Source: Aquibium sp. ELW1220
GTDB lineage: Bacteria; Pseudomonadota; Alphaproteobacteria; Rhizobiales; Rhizobiaceae
Direction: 5' to 3'
NCBI RefSeq assembly: GCF_030398385.1
Contig: NZ_JAOAOQ010000002.1
Location: forward strand, 9,162-73,161
DNA: 64,000 nt
Part shown: piece after piece, positions 24,056 through 32,260 of the stretch
Position numbering within the stretch: the stretch's first letter is position 1
Layout: every line of letters begins with the position of its first letter
The notes under the pieces: model-generated
Told to the model about the DNA's origin: nothing
Database searches by the model: none
Seen by the model: the letters and a program-made list of their open reading frames with translations, nothing else
Made by a program: the position numbers and the translations under genes

Positions 24056-25538
24056 TGCCGGTCCCCTTCCTGCGGTCCCGCACCACGCTCACGACGTGCA
24101 GCACGATGGCGATGACGATCATCGAGAACAGCACGAAGGCGATGGGTCGGTTGATGAAGTCCCACGGCGTCTCGACCCTCGCCATGGCCGTGCGGAGCTT
24201 GGCTTCCATCAGGCCGCCCAGCACCATGCCCAGAATGATCGGCGATGTCGGCCAGTTCAGGCGTTTCAGGATGAACCCGAAGACCCCGAACGCGGCGGCG
24301 ATGGCGCAGTCCTTCAGCGAGTTGCGCAGCGAGTAGACGCCGATCAGACTGAAGGTGAGGATCATCATGCCGAGGAACCGGTTGGGGATCAGCATCACCT
24401 TCATCAGCGAATTGGTGGAGACCAGAAGGAAGAGCACGACGAGCACGTTGAGGATGAACAGCGCGATGTAGAGCGCGACGACGAAGTCGAGCTGGTTCTG
24501 GAACAGCTGCGGCCCCGGGATGACGTTGTGGACGTAGAACACCGCGAGCATCATCGCCGTCAGCTCCTCGCCGGGTATTCCGAGCGCGAGCAGCGGGATC
24601 ATCGCGGCGGCCGGCACCGAATTGTTGGCGGCCTCCGAGGCAACGATACCCTCCGGGTTGCCCTTGCCGAACAGTTCCGGCGTCTTCGACGTCTTCTGCG
24701 CGTAGCCGTAGGACATGAACTGCGACATGAACTCGCCGACGCCCGGGATCATCCCGCAGATCACGCCGAAGCTCGACGCCACCGTCGCGACCCGCTTGAA
24801 GCGCAGGATCTCCGACATCGACGAGAAGAACCCGGATTTGGCCAGCGGCGGCAGTTCGTATTTCTGGTCCTTGCCGGACAGAAGGATGAAGGCCTGGCTC
24901 AGGGCGAACAGGCCGAGCACGACGACGATCAGGTCGATCCCCGAGGCAAGCCAGGTCTGCCCGAACGTGTAGCGCTGCGTATAGCCAGCCCCTTCGAGAC
25001 CGACGGTCTTGAGGAAGATTCCGTAGCAGACCAGCATGCCGGCGGCGAGAACCTGGCCGCGATGCGTCACCACCACCAGGACGATGCCGAGGAGGGCCGC
25101 AAGGAAGATCTCGCGGGCCCCGAACATCGGCGCGATGCGGGCGAGCACCGGGGCGAGCAGGATCAGGCAGACGATGGAAAAGATGCCGCCGAAGAAGGAC
25201 GAGGAATAGGCAAGGCCGAGAGCACGCCGCGCCTCGCCGCGCCTGGTCATCGGGTAGCCGTCATAGGTCGTCAGCGCGTTGACCGGCGTTCCCGGCGTGT
25301 TGATGAGGATCGCGGGGATGGCGCCGCCGAACATGGAGGAACCATAGATCCCCAGAAGGGCGGTGAGACCGACGATCGGCTCCAGCGAGAAGGTGGCGGG
25401 CAGCATGATGGCGATCGCCACCGCGGCGCCCACGCCGGGCATCGCGCCGACCATCACCCCGCCGATCGATCCGATCAGGAGGGCCGCGATCACGTCCCAG
25501 CGGGCAATGATTTCCAGTCCCGACAGAAAGACGTCCAT
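24048..25538 (-). CDS. Tripartite tricarboxylate transporter large permease, TctA type
   Basis: A 496-residue, highly hydrophobic protein with about 11-12 membrane helices. The TctA hallmark G-A-M-P-G-V-G is at ~30-37, followed by a second conserved loop G-M-I-P-G-V-G-E-F-M-S-Q-F near 263-275 and P-L-L-A-L-G-I-P-G around 325. It works with the small TctB subunit and the TctC binding protein encoded upstream in the same operon to import a carboxylate using an ion gradient. Start and TctB stop are 7 bases apart. Confidence 0.94.
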   Translation of the reverse strand: MDVFLSGLEIIARWDVIAALLIGSIGGVMVGAMPGVGAAVAIAIMLPATFSLEPIVGLTALLGIYGSSMFGGAIPAILINTPGTPVNALTTYDGYPMTRRGEARRALGLAYSSSFFGGIFSIVCLILLAPVLARIAPMFGAREIFLAALLGIVLVVVTHRGQVLAAGMLVCYGIFLKTVGLEGAGYTQRYTFGQTWLASGIDLIVVVLGLFALSQAFILLSGKDQKYELPPLAKSGFFSSMSEILRFKRVATVASSFGVICGMIPGVGEFMSQFMSYGYAQKTSKTPELFGKGNPEGIVASEAANNSVPAAAMIPLLALGIPGEELTAMMLAVFYVHNVIPGPQLFQNQLDFVVALYIALFILNVLVVLFLLVSTNSLMKVMLIPNRFLGMMILTFSLIGVYSLRNSLKDCAIAAAFGVFGFILKRLNWPTSPIILGMVLGGLMEAKLRTAMARVETPWDFINRPIAFVLFSMIVIAIVLHVVSVVRDRRKGTGNV

Positions 25539-25545
25539 GGAACCC

Positions 25546-26085
25546 TCAGAAGTAGCGGATCATGATGTAGCGGAGGGTGTCGGGCAGGTATTCGTAGACT
25601 GCGCCGCCCGGGATCTTCACGTTGAACAGGGACTTGAACAGCAGCACCACGAACAGCGCGAACGACGCCGCGGCGGCGAATGCGAGGCCGGACCGGTAGC
25701 CCGCACGCCAGGTCATGAAGAGGCAGAAGGCCAGCGTCGCCCCCAGATATCCGACAGCCGGTATCGCCGCGACGTAGAGCAGGTACCAACCGACATGTTC
25801 GAGCGAGCGGATCCAGACGACGACTTCCCTCCAGCGTCCCGGCGTCCGCGCCGAACGGCTCGTCGCCACGAGGTTGGCGAAGGCGAAGAGCGTCATGCCG
25901 ACGAGGCTGATCAGAGGCCAGGTACGGGGTTGCGCGGCGAACCCCTTCCCCGGCAGCACGCTCGTCTGCCAGAAGATCATGGACAGCAGTGCGAGTGCGG
26001 TTGCCAGGAAGATCAGGGAGTAAAAGAGTTCGCCGGGCCTGCGCGCTTCGGGGAAGACGTGCGGCGTTGCGTTGTCGTGTTCCAT
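25546..26085 (-). CDS. Tripartite tricarboxylate transporter small permease, TctB type
   Basis: A 179-residue membrane protein with four predicted helices, the usual size and topology of TctB. It begins with a cytoplasmic stretch rich in His/Pro, then S-L-I-F-L-A-T-A-L-A-L-L-S-M-I-F. The sequence is poorly conserved in this family and the call rests on topology and position between TctA and TctC. It is required with TctA for transport. Confidence 0.88.
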   Translation of the reverse strand: MEHDNATPHVFPEARRPGELFYSLIFLATALALLSMIFWQTSVLPGKGFAAQPRTWPLISLVGMTLFAFANLVATSRSARTPGRWREVVVWIRSLEHVGWYLLYVAAIPAVGYLGATLAFCLFMTWRAGYRSGLAFAAAASFALFVVLLFKSLFNVKIPGGAVYEYLPDTLRYIMIRYF

Positions 26086-26143
26086 CGAAGCCGGCTCCGT
26101 AGACCCGAAGCGCCGGAACGTTTTCCCGGCGCTCCGTTTCGGT

Positions 26144-27085
26144 TCAGTTGCCGATCATCGCGTTGATCTTTGCGATCGTCGCCTTGTCGGTTTCGATCTG
26201 GCGCGCGGCCGCCTCGGCATCCTTCCAGTAGACGACGGCGCCGGTGTCGGCCGAAAGCTTCCTGACGCGGTCGGAGGCCATGGTTTCCTTCGCCACCGCG
26301 ATGATCTTCTCGCGGACATCGGCCGGCGTGTCCTTGTGCACGAACAGGCCGTTCCAAAGCGACACGTTGAGTTCCGGCGCGATCGAAGCGAGCGTCGGAG
26401 CGTCCGGAACGACGCTGATCGGGCCGTCGGTGATGGTCGCCAGGATCTTCACCTGATCGAGGCAGGGAAGGATCTGCTGGATCGTCGTGTTGATCACGTC
26501 GAAATCGCCGGAGGCCAGCGAGTTGCAGTCCAGCGCATCGTTCGAGGCTTCCGTGCCCCACTCGAAACCAAGCTGCTTGGCCGCGGCGAAGGTCGCCTGC
26601 GTGGGAAGGAGGAACGACCCGAAGTGACCGAGCGCGACCTTGTTGTCCTTGGCGTGGGCGGCCAGTTCCTGCATCGTGGCATAGGGTGCGTCCGCCGAGG
26701 TCGCGATCACGAAGGGATAGGTCAGGAAGATCCCGAGCGGTTCGAATGGATCCGGGTTGAGTGCCGGAATGCCGACGTCCGGTCCGACCACAGGCACGTC
26801 GACGACGAACGAACCGATCGTGTAGCCATCCGCCGGTGCGGCGGCCGCCTCGGCGGCACCGGGGAACGGACCGCCGTCGCTCGGCTTGTTGATGACGGCA
26901 GCGGCGACCCCGTACTTCGCCTGGAAATCCTCCGCGATCATCCGCGTCAGCACGTCCTCCAGATCCCCGGGTGGGAAGGGGACGACGAAGCCCACCGGCT
27001 TTTCCGGATATTCGGCCTTCGCGACGCCGACGGACATCAAGGCCATGACGGCACCCGTCAGCAGGGCACCTCGCAATGCGCTCAT
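26144..27085 (-). CDS. Tripartite tricarboxylate transporter binding protein (TctC/Bug family)
   Basis: The 313-residue precursor has a signal peptide (A-L-L-T-G-A-V-M-A-L-M-S-V-G-V-A-K-A). The mature part follows the Bug pattern: Y-P-E-K-P-V-G-F-V-V-P-F-P-P-G-D near the start, V-I-N-K-P-S-D-G-G and P-D-A-P-T-L-A near residue 223. Unlike most Bug proteins the first glycine-rich loop reads P-P-G-D-L-E-D instead of P-G-G-x-x-D, so ligand choice may differ. It is the first gene of the minus-strand operon and follows an IclR-type operator. It captures a carboxylate in the periplasm for TctAB. Confidence 0.92.
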   Translation of the reverse strand: MSALRGALLTGAVMALMSVGVAKAEYPEKPVGFVVPFPPGDLEDVLTRMIAEDFQAKYGVAAAVINKPSDGGPFPGAAEAAAAPADGYTIGSFVVDVPVVGPDVGIPALNPDPFEPLGIFLTYPFVIATSADAPYATMQELAAHAKDNKVALGHFGSFLLPTQATFAAAKQLGFEWGTEASNDALDCNSLASGDFDVINTTIQQILPCLDQVKILATITDGPISVVPDAPTLASIAPELNVSLWNGLFVHKDTPADVREKIIAVAKETMASDRVRKLSADTGAVVYWKDAEAAARQIETDKATIAKINAMIGN

Positions 27086-27134
27086 CTGTTCTCTCCTCGT
27101 TGGTGGGCCGGCTGCCCACGATCCCCTTGTTGTC

Positions 27135-27163
27135 GGTTCATTATTTGAACCATTATTTCAAAT
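27135..27163. promoter_or_regulatory. Overlapping inverted repeats, candidate IclR operator
   Basis: GGTTCA-TTATT-TGAACC (27135-27151) is a perfect 6-base-arm palindrome. It overlaps a second symmetric site, TTGAA-CCATTAT-TTCAA. Spaced TTGAA/TTCAA elements like these suit IclR regulators. The site lies between the TctC-like gene and the divergent IclR gene, so the regulator at 27238 probably binds here. Confidence 0.6.
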
Positions 27164-27237
27164 ATAGACTTGCAAACCGGCGGCGGTCCTGTCAACCTCT
27201 TTTCTGACGGTACGGAAGGACGGGTCGGAGGAAGCAT

Positions 27238-28014
27238 TTGAGCACGGTGGACAAGGCGATATCGCTGCTCGACCTGTTCAGCATCGACACGCCGGAACTC
27301 GGTCTTTCGGAGATCGCGCGCCGCGCCGGCTACGACAAGGCGACGACGCGGCGGCTGTTGCTGTCGCTGTCGCGCCACGGCTTCGTCGAGCAGGATGCCG
27401 AGACGCGTCACTACCGGCTGGGGGCCGGGCTGACCCGGCTCGCCCGCATCCGCGAGGCGCGCCTTCCCCTGCTGCAGACCGCGCTGCCGTTTCTTCGCGA
27501 CCTGGCGATCGCGACGTCGGAGACGGTGCATCTGTCCGAAGCCGGCAACGCATCCCTTCTCACGGTGCTGGTCGAGCATCCCGCCCGGGCGAACCGGGTC
27601 AACGTCAACGTCGGCGAATACCTTCCCCTGCACTCGACCGCGTCGGGCCTCGCCTATCTCGCCCATGCGCGCCCCGATGCGGTGAAGGCGGCGCTCGGCA
27701 ATCCGCTCACGGCTTTCACGTCGCACACCGTCACCGAGCCGGGAGCCATCCTCGCGGAGGTCGAAGCCACGCGGGCGCGAGGCTACTCCATCATGGACCA
27801 GGGCTTCGAGGACGGCGTCTTCAGCGTCGCCGCCGCGATTCTCGGTTCCGGCGGCTACGCCATCGGGACGCTGGCCATCGCGGCGCCGGTGGTGCGCACG
27901 ACCAAGGCGCTGGCGGCCGAACGCGGACAGGCCGTCGCGGCCGCCGCGCGCCAGATCAGCGAACGCCTCAGCGGCGAGGGGTTCGGTGCCCTGAGGAAAA
28001 GGGCTTCCGCATGA
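27238..28014 (+). CDS. IclR-family transcriptional regulator
   Basis: It starts at TTG 27238, with GGAGGA six bases upstream; no ATG fits. The 258-residue protein has the N-terminal winged helix (residues ~1-60: L-G-L-S-E-I-A-R-R-A-G-Y-D-K-A-T-T-R-R-L-L) and a C-terminal IclR effector domain (~80-250) with L-P-L-H-S-T-A-S-G and R-G-Y-S-I-M-D-Q-G. Divergent from the TctC operon and overlapping the UPF0261 gene by 4 bases or closely preceding it, it likely represses or activates both units in response to the imported carboxylate or a catabolite. Confidence 0.92.
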   Translation: MSTVDKAISLLDLFSIDTPELGLSEIARRAGYDKATTRRLLLSLSRHGFVEQDAETRHYRLGAGLTRLARIREARLPLLQTALPFLRDLAIATSETVHLSEAGNASLLTVLVEHPARANRVNVNVGEYLPLHSTASGLAYLAHARPDAVKAALGNPLTAFTSHTVTEPGAILAEVEATRARGYSIMDQGFEDGVFSVAAAILGSGGYAIGTLAIAAPVVRTTKALAAERGQAVAAAARQISERLSGEGFGALRKRASA

Positions 28015-28031
28015 CGGGGGAGAATCAACGG

Positions 28032-29273
28032 ATGCAGCCAAGGATCCTGATCATCGGAACCGGCGACACCAAGGCCGACGAACTCGAATTCATGCGCATG
28101 AAGATCGCGGAAGCCGGGGGGCTGCCGCTGATGCTCGACGTCAGCGTGCTGGGCGACCCGCCCTACCGACCCGATTTCGACAAGGACGCCGTGGCGGCCG
28201 CAGGCGGCTCGACCATTCCGGAAATCATCGCGATGGGCGACGAGAACAGCGCCATGACGGTGATGGCCGCCGGTGCGTCGGCCCTGACGAGACGGCTCCA
28301 CGACGAGGGCCGCATCGACGGCGTGATTGCCCTCGGCGGCACGATGGGCACCGACCTCGCGCTCGACGTCGCACTCGCGCTGCCTCTGGGCGTCCCGAAA
28401 TTCGTCGTCTCGACCATCGCCTATTCGCACCTCGTACCGCCGGAGCGCATCGCCACCGATCTGATGATGATCCTGTGGGCGGGCGGGCTCTACGGATTGA
28501 ACTCGACCTGCAGGGCGGTGCTGTCCCAGGCCTGCGGTGCCGTCGTCGGCGCCGCGCGCGCGGCAGAACGCCCCGACCTTCGGCGCCCCATCGTCGCGAT
28601 CAGCTCGCTCGGCAAGAGCTGCCTCACCTACATGGTTCCGCTGAAACCGGAGCTCGAGAGGCGCGGCTACGAGGTGGTGATCTTCCACACCACGGGAATG
28701 GGCGGCCGCGCGCTGGAAGCGATCGCCGCGCAGCGCGGTTTCGCCGCCGTGCTGGACTTCAGTCTCCAGGAACTGGCCAACCATCTGTCCGGCTCGGTGG
28801 TCACGTCCGGCGCCGACCGGCTCGAAAATGCCGGCCGGGCCGGCGTGCCGCAGATCGTCGCGCCCGGCGCCATCGACATGGTCGACTTCCCGACATGGCA
28901 GCCGGTGCCCCGGCAGTTCGACGGGCGCCCTTACCATGCGCACAACCGGCTGCTCTCGTCGGTGACCAGCGACGGCGAGGGACGTCGCGCCATCGCCCGC
29001 GCCATCGGCGCCAAGCTCGCGACGGCCGCCGGCCCGACCGCCTTCATCCTGCCGGCCGGCGGCATCCAGCAGTGGGACCAGGAGGGAGAGCCGCTGCACG
29101 AACCGGCCGCGACGGCCGCGTTCGTCGACGAGATGCGCGGTTGCGTGCCCGGCAACGTCGTCTTTCGCGAAATACCCGGACACATCAACGGCAGCGCGTT
29201 CGTCGCGGCCGCGCTGGACATCTTCGATCGCTGGGCGGCCGAAGGCATCATCGCCCCCGGGGTGCCCTCGTGA
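28032..29273 (+). CDS. Tm-1-like ATP-binding / UPF0261 family protein
   Basis: The start at 28032 (M-Q-P-R-I-L-I-I-G-T-G-D-T-K) follows GGGGGAG; an ATG at 28011 overlapping the IclR stop is the alternative. The roughly 413-residue protein matches the UPF0261 family, with two Rossmann-like halves joined by G-G-T-M-G-T-D-L-A. The N-terminal T-G-D-T-K-A-D-E and the later R-P-I-V-A-I-S-S-L-G-K-S-C-L match the Tm-1-like ATP-binding domain described from tomato Tm-1. In bacteria the reaction is not settled, and the family often lies next to amidase, TIM-barrel or catabolic genes. Here it is in a run with HAD and aminotransferase genes. Confidence 0.9.
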   Translation: MQPRILIIGTGDTKADELEFMRMKIAEAGGLPLMLDVSVLGDPPYRPDFDKDAVAAAGGSTIPEIIAMGDENSAMTVMAAGASALTRRLHDEGRIDGVIALGGTMGTDLALDVALALPLGVPKFVVSTIAYSHLVPPERIATDLMMILWAGGLYGLNSTCRAVLSQACGAVVGAARAAERPDLRRPIVAISSLGKSCLTYMVPLKPELERRGYEVVIFHTTGMGGRALEAIAAQRGFAAVLDFSLQELANHLSGSVVTSGADRLENAGRAGVPQIVAPGAIDMVDFPTWQPVPRQFDGRPYHAHNRLLSSVTSDGEGRRAIARAIGAKLATAAGPTAFILPAGGIQQWDQEGEPLHEPAATAAFVDEMRGCVPGNVVFREIPGHINGSAFVAAALDIFDRWAAEGIIAPGVPS

Positions 29274-29965
29274 ACCCGCCGTCGGCCCTCGTGCTCGATT
29301 TCGGCGGCGTGGTGACCCGCACGCTGTTCGAGACGCATCGGCTTTCCGAGGCGGCCCTCGGTCTGCCGCCCGGCAGCCTGACCTGGCGCGGCCCCTTCGC
29401 GCCCGAGACGGACGTCCTCTGGCGCCGCATGCAGGACGACGAGATCAGCGAGCGCGACTACTGGATGGAGCGCACCCGAGAGGTGGGACGGCTGGTGGGC
29501 GAGGAATGGTCCGCCATGGAGACCTTCGTCCGGCGCGCCCGGGGCGCTGATCCGGAGGCCATCGTCCGGCCGGAGGCGCACGCGGCGATCCGCGTCGCCC
29601 ATGCGGCCGGCATCCGCCTCGCCGTCCTGTCGAACGAGCTCGATCTTTTCTACGGTGCCGATTTCCGGCAGCGGCTGCCGCTGCTGTCGCTGTTCGATCC
29701 GATCGTCGACGCGACCCATACGGGTATTCTCAAGCCCGATCCGCGCGCCTACGCCGCGGTGGCGGATGCCCTCGGTGTGCCGGCCTCGTCATGCGTCTTC
29801 GTCGACGACCAGGCCCGGAACGTCGCCGGTGCGGGACGAGCCGGAATGCGGGCCGTTCATTTCGAGGTGCGCGATCCGCACCGTTCCTTCAGCGAGGCGC
29901 TCGCCCATTTCGGGCTTGCCCTCGACCTGCCCGAAAGCGTCGCCGAGAGGACAGACAATGCGTGA
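29270..29965 (+). CDS. HAD-family hydrolase (subclass IA)
   Basis: The GTG at 29270 overlaps the previous stop (GTGA), giving 231 residues. Motif I is L-D-F-G-G-V-V-T, the D-F-G-G variant where the second Asp is Gly, as in the phosphatase-like domain of epoxide hydrolases. Motif II is L-S-N-E, the Lys is in G-I-L-K-P-D-P-R-A-Y and motif IV is V-F-V-D-D-Q. The alpha-helical cap lies at ~20-90. Such proteins remove phosphate or, less often, halogen from small molecules. It is translationally coupled on both sides, so it should take part in the same pathway. Confidence 0.9.
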   Translation: MNPPSALVLDFGGVVTRTLFETHRLSEAALGLPPGSLTWRGPFAPETDVLWRRMQDDEISERDYWMERTREVGRLVGEEWSAMETFVRRARGADPEAIVRPEAHAAIRVAHAAGIRLAVLSNELDLFYGADFRQRLPLLSLFDPIVDATHTGILKPDPRAYAAVADALGVPASSCVFVDDQARNVAGAGRAGMRAVHFEVRDPHRSFSEALAHFGLALDLPESVAERTDNA

Positions 29966-31307
29966 CACGAACTTCCTCGCCGAGAATAATGCCCGGCAGA
30001 TCTGGCACCCGATGGCGCATCCCGCAGAGATGCGCAGCCAGCCGCCGCGCGTCATCATGAAGGGCGAAGGCGCCCATGTCACCGATCTGGAGGGCCGCAC
30101 GGTGCTCGACGCGGTCGGCGGCCTCTGGAACGTCAATCTCGGCTACAGCTGCGATCCCATCAAGCAGGCGATCGCTGCCCAGCTCGATGCGCTGCCCTAC
30201 TACTCCGGCTTCCGCGGAACCTCCACAGGTCCGTCGATCGAACTCGCCTGGGAACTGACGCAGTGGTTCGAACCGGAGGGGATGACGCGCGCCTTCTTCA
30301 CGTCCGGCGGGTCGGATTCCGTCGAGACCGCGCTGCGCCTCGCACGCCAGTACTGGAAGATCCGCGGCCAGGCCGACCGCACGAAATTCATGGCCCTCAA
30401 GAAGGGGTATCACGGCACGCATTTCGGCGGCGCCTCGGTCAACGGCAACGCCAATTTCCGCCGCAACTACGAACCGCTGATGCCCGGCGTCTTCCATATC
30501 CCAGCACCCTACGCCTACCGCAATCCCTTCGACGAGTCGGATCCCGAGACCCTGGCCAGGCTGTGCATCCGGGCGCTGGAAGACGAGATCGCCTTCCAGG
30601 GCGGCGACACGATCGCCGCCTTCATCATGGAGCCGGTGCTCGGTGCGGGCGGTGTGATCGTGCCGCACGAGAGCTTCATGCCGCAGGTGCGCGAGGTCTG
30701 CGACCGCCACGAGATCCTGCTGATCGCGGACGAAGTCGTCACCGGCTTCGGCCGGACCGGCGCCTGGTCCGGTTCGAGGCTCTCCGGGGTGAAGCCGGAC
30801 ATGATGACCATCGCCAAGGCCATCACCTCCGGCTACTTCCCGCTCGGCGCGACGATGATCGGCGGCAAGGTCGCCGAAGTGTTCGAAGCCGACAGCACCA
30901 GCTTCGGCGCCATCGGCCACGGCTATACCTATTCCGGCCATCCGGTCGGCTGTGCCGCGGGCCTCGCAGCGCTTTCAGAGACGCGTCGGCTGAAGCTGGA
31001 CGAGAACGCCGCAGCCCGGGGCCTGGAACTCGCCGAGGCGCTGGAAGGCCTCAAGGGCAGACACGACATCGTCGGCGACGTCCGCTGCAAGGGCCTGATG
31101 GCCGCATTGGAGCTGGTTTCCGACCGTGCCTCCCGCAAGCCGGCCGACAAGGGCGTCATGAAGCGCGTGGCGGACGCCGCCTATGATGCGGGGGTCATGC
31201 TGCGCGTGTCCGGTTCCAACATCATCCTGTCACCGCCGCTGGTCCTGACGGCCGAACAGGTGCGGACCATCACCGCGGCCCTCGACGTCGGTCTCGCGGC
31301 CGCCTGA
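29958..31307 (+). CDS. Class III aminotransferase (omega-amino acid:pyruvate type)
   Basis: The ATG at 29958 overlaps the HAD stop by 8 bases; longer upstream frames are shadows. The 449-residue protein has the omega-transaminase pattern: W-H-P-M-A-H-P at 16-22, the Y-H-G-T-H-F-G motif at 151-157, Asp258 in I-A-D-E-V and PLP Lys287 in T-I-A-K-A-I-T-S-G-Y. These enzymes move an amino group from beta-alanine, taurine-like amines or 4-aminobutyrate to pyruvate. With the GSAM-like enzyme at 21180, the locus has two different class III enzymes, pointing to a nitrogen-containing substrate. Confidence 0.93.
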   Translation: MRDTNFLAENNARQIWHPMAHPAEMRSQPPRVIMKGEGAHVTDLEGRTVLDAVGGLWNVNLGYSCDPIKQAIAAQLDALPYYSGFRGTSTGPSIELAWELTQWFEPEGMTRAFFTSGGSDSVETALRLARQYWKIRGQADRTKFMALKKGYHGTHFGGASVNGNANFRRNYEPLMPGVFHIPAPYAYRNPFDESDPETLARLCIRALEDEIAFQGGDTIAAFIMEPVLGAGGVIVPHESFMPQVREVCDRHEILLIADEVVTGFGRTGAWSGSRLSGVKPDMMTIAKAITSGYFPLGATMIGGKVAEVFEADSTSFGAIGHGYTYSGHPVGCAAGLAALSETRRLKLDENAAARGLELAEALEGLKGRHDIVGDVRCKGLMAALELVSDRASRKPADKGVMKRVADAAYDAGVMLRVSGSNIILSPPLVLTAEQVRTITAALDVGLAAA

Positions 31308-31465
31308 GACGGTCGGCCGGCCCGGACGATCCCGGGCCACCCGCGCCGCTCTCCTCCCTGGCAAACGGGTGCCGCGTCGCGATGTTGCCATTGCGGAACT
31401 GCCTGGCCGCCAGGCACGAGGCAGACCGCTGCGACATCATGCCCGCGGACGCTGCCGCCTCGGCT

Positions 31466-31993
31466 TCACCCTGAACGACGTTCGAACCGGCCGATCCGGC
31501 GTCCTGCCGCCGCGATCAGCAGCACGGCGGCTGCGAGCGGCACCGCCACCGCCAGATCGTCCAGCATGACGCCCACGCCCCCATGGAAGCCCTCGATCTG
31601 GTCGAAGGGCCATGGCTTGGCGTGATCGAGGGCGAGGAACGCGGCTGCAAAACAACCGCCGGCCAGCCAGCCTGTCCGTCCGATCAGCGCCATGCCCGCC
31701 AGATAGCCCGCAACCTCGTCGACCACGATGCGGCGGTCGTCCTTGAGAGAGACCAGCGCTTCCCACGCATGTGCCGCCCACATGCCAGTGACACCGACCA
31801 GAAGCGCCGCGACGACGAGCAGCAGGGGCGACCGGCCGGAGAGAAGGACGGCCAGCGGAACGACGCTGGCGACTGCCAGACCGGCGCGCAGCGGCTCGAC
31901 CAGGCCCATGCCGAACCAGCTGCCGACGACGATCGCCGGATGGAGCAGGAAGACGCTCTCCGGAAGGACGGCGATGTGGAAAGACGCAAACAT
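31466..31993 (-). CDS. PgpA-like phosphatidylglycerophosphatase A
   Basis: Only the last 175 residues of a very long antisense frame are real; the ATG at 31993 is the best start, though its ribosome site is weak. The membrane protein has about four hydrophobic segments and the PgpA motifs: D-R-R-I-V-V-D-E-V-A-G-Y near 85-96 and K-P-W-P-F-D-Q-I-E-G-F-H-G-G-V-G-V-M-L-D-D near 131-151. PgpA removes phosphate from phosphatidylglycerol phosphate in phospholipid synthesis. The N-terminal W-G-S-L region of typical PgpA is altered (V-V-G-S-W-F-G-M-G). It sits among catabolic genes, divergent from the TRAP operon and probably monocistronic, an unusual place for a lipid gene. Confidence 0.72.
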   Translation of the reverse strand: MFASFHIAVLPESVFLLHPAIVVGSWFGMGLVEPLRAGLAVASVVPLAVLLSGRSPLLLVVAALLVGVTGMWAAHAWEALVSLKDDRRIVVDEVAGYLAGMALIGRTGWLAGGCFAAAFLALDHAKPWPFDQIEGFHGGVGVMLDDLAVAVPLAAAVLLIAAAGRRIGRFERRSG

Positions 31994-32188
31994 GTCCTGC
32001 TCGCTGCGGTGGGTGCGCCCGTCCATATGGTGAGCGAACGGCCGAATCCAATGCACCCGGTGCCGGACCGGGATCGGCAACGGCTTCCCCGCGCGTCCCG
32101 CCCGCGCTTCTTGTCGACGGCATGTTTCGGTGCGAGGGCGCTGGTGCCGCGCGCGGCAGGGATGATCGCCGAGCCTTCCGCCACCGGA

Positions 32189-32217
32189 TTGACCGGACGG
32201 CAGGTGTATCGTATAGT
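32189..32217 (+). promoter_or_regulatory. Strong sigma-70-type promoter of the TRAP operon
   Basis: TTGACC (32189-32194) and TATAGT (32212-32217) are separated by 17 bases, a near-consensus pair. Transcription would start around 32224, just before the inverted repeat at 32226, and lead into the DctP-like gene at 32261. Confidence 0.65.
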
Positions 32218-32225
32218 GTAATGGT

Positions 32226-32242
32226 GTTTCTATATAAGAAAC
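32226..32242. promoter_or_regulatory. Inverted repeat at the TRAP operon transcription start, candidate operator
   Basis: GTTTCT-ATATA-AGAAAC, a perfect 6-base-arm palindrome, lies between the predicted promoter and the AAGGGAGG ribosome site of the DctP-like gene. A protein bound here would block initiation. The IclR regulator at 35205, encoded in the same operon, is the likely binder. Confidence 0.55.
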
Positions 32243-32260
32243 AAAAGGGAGGAATGCAAC

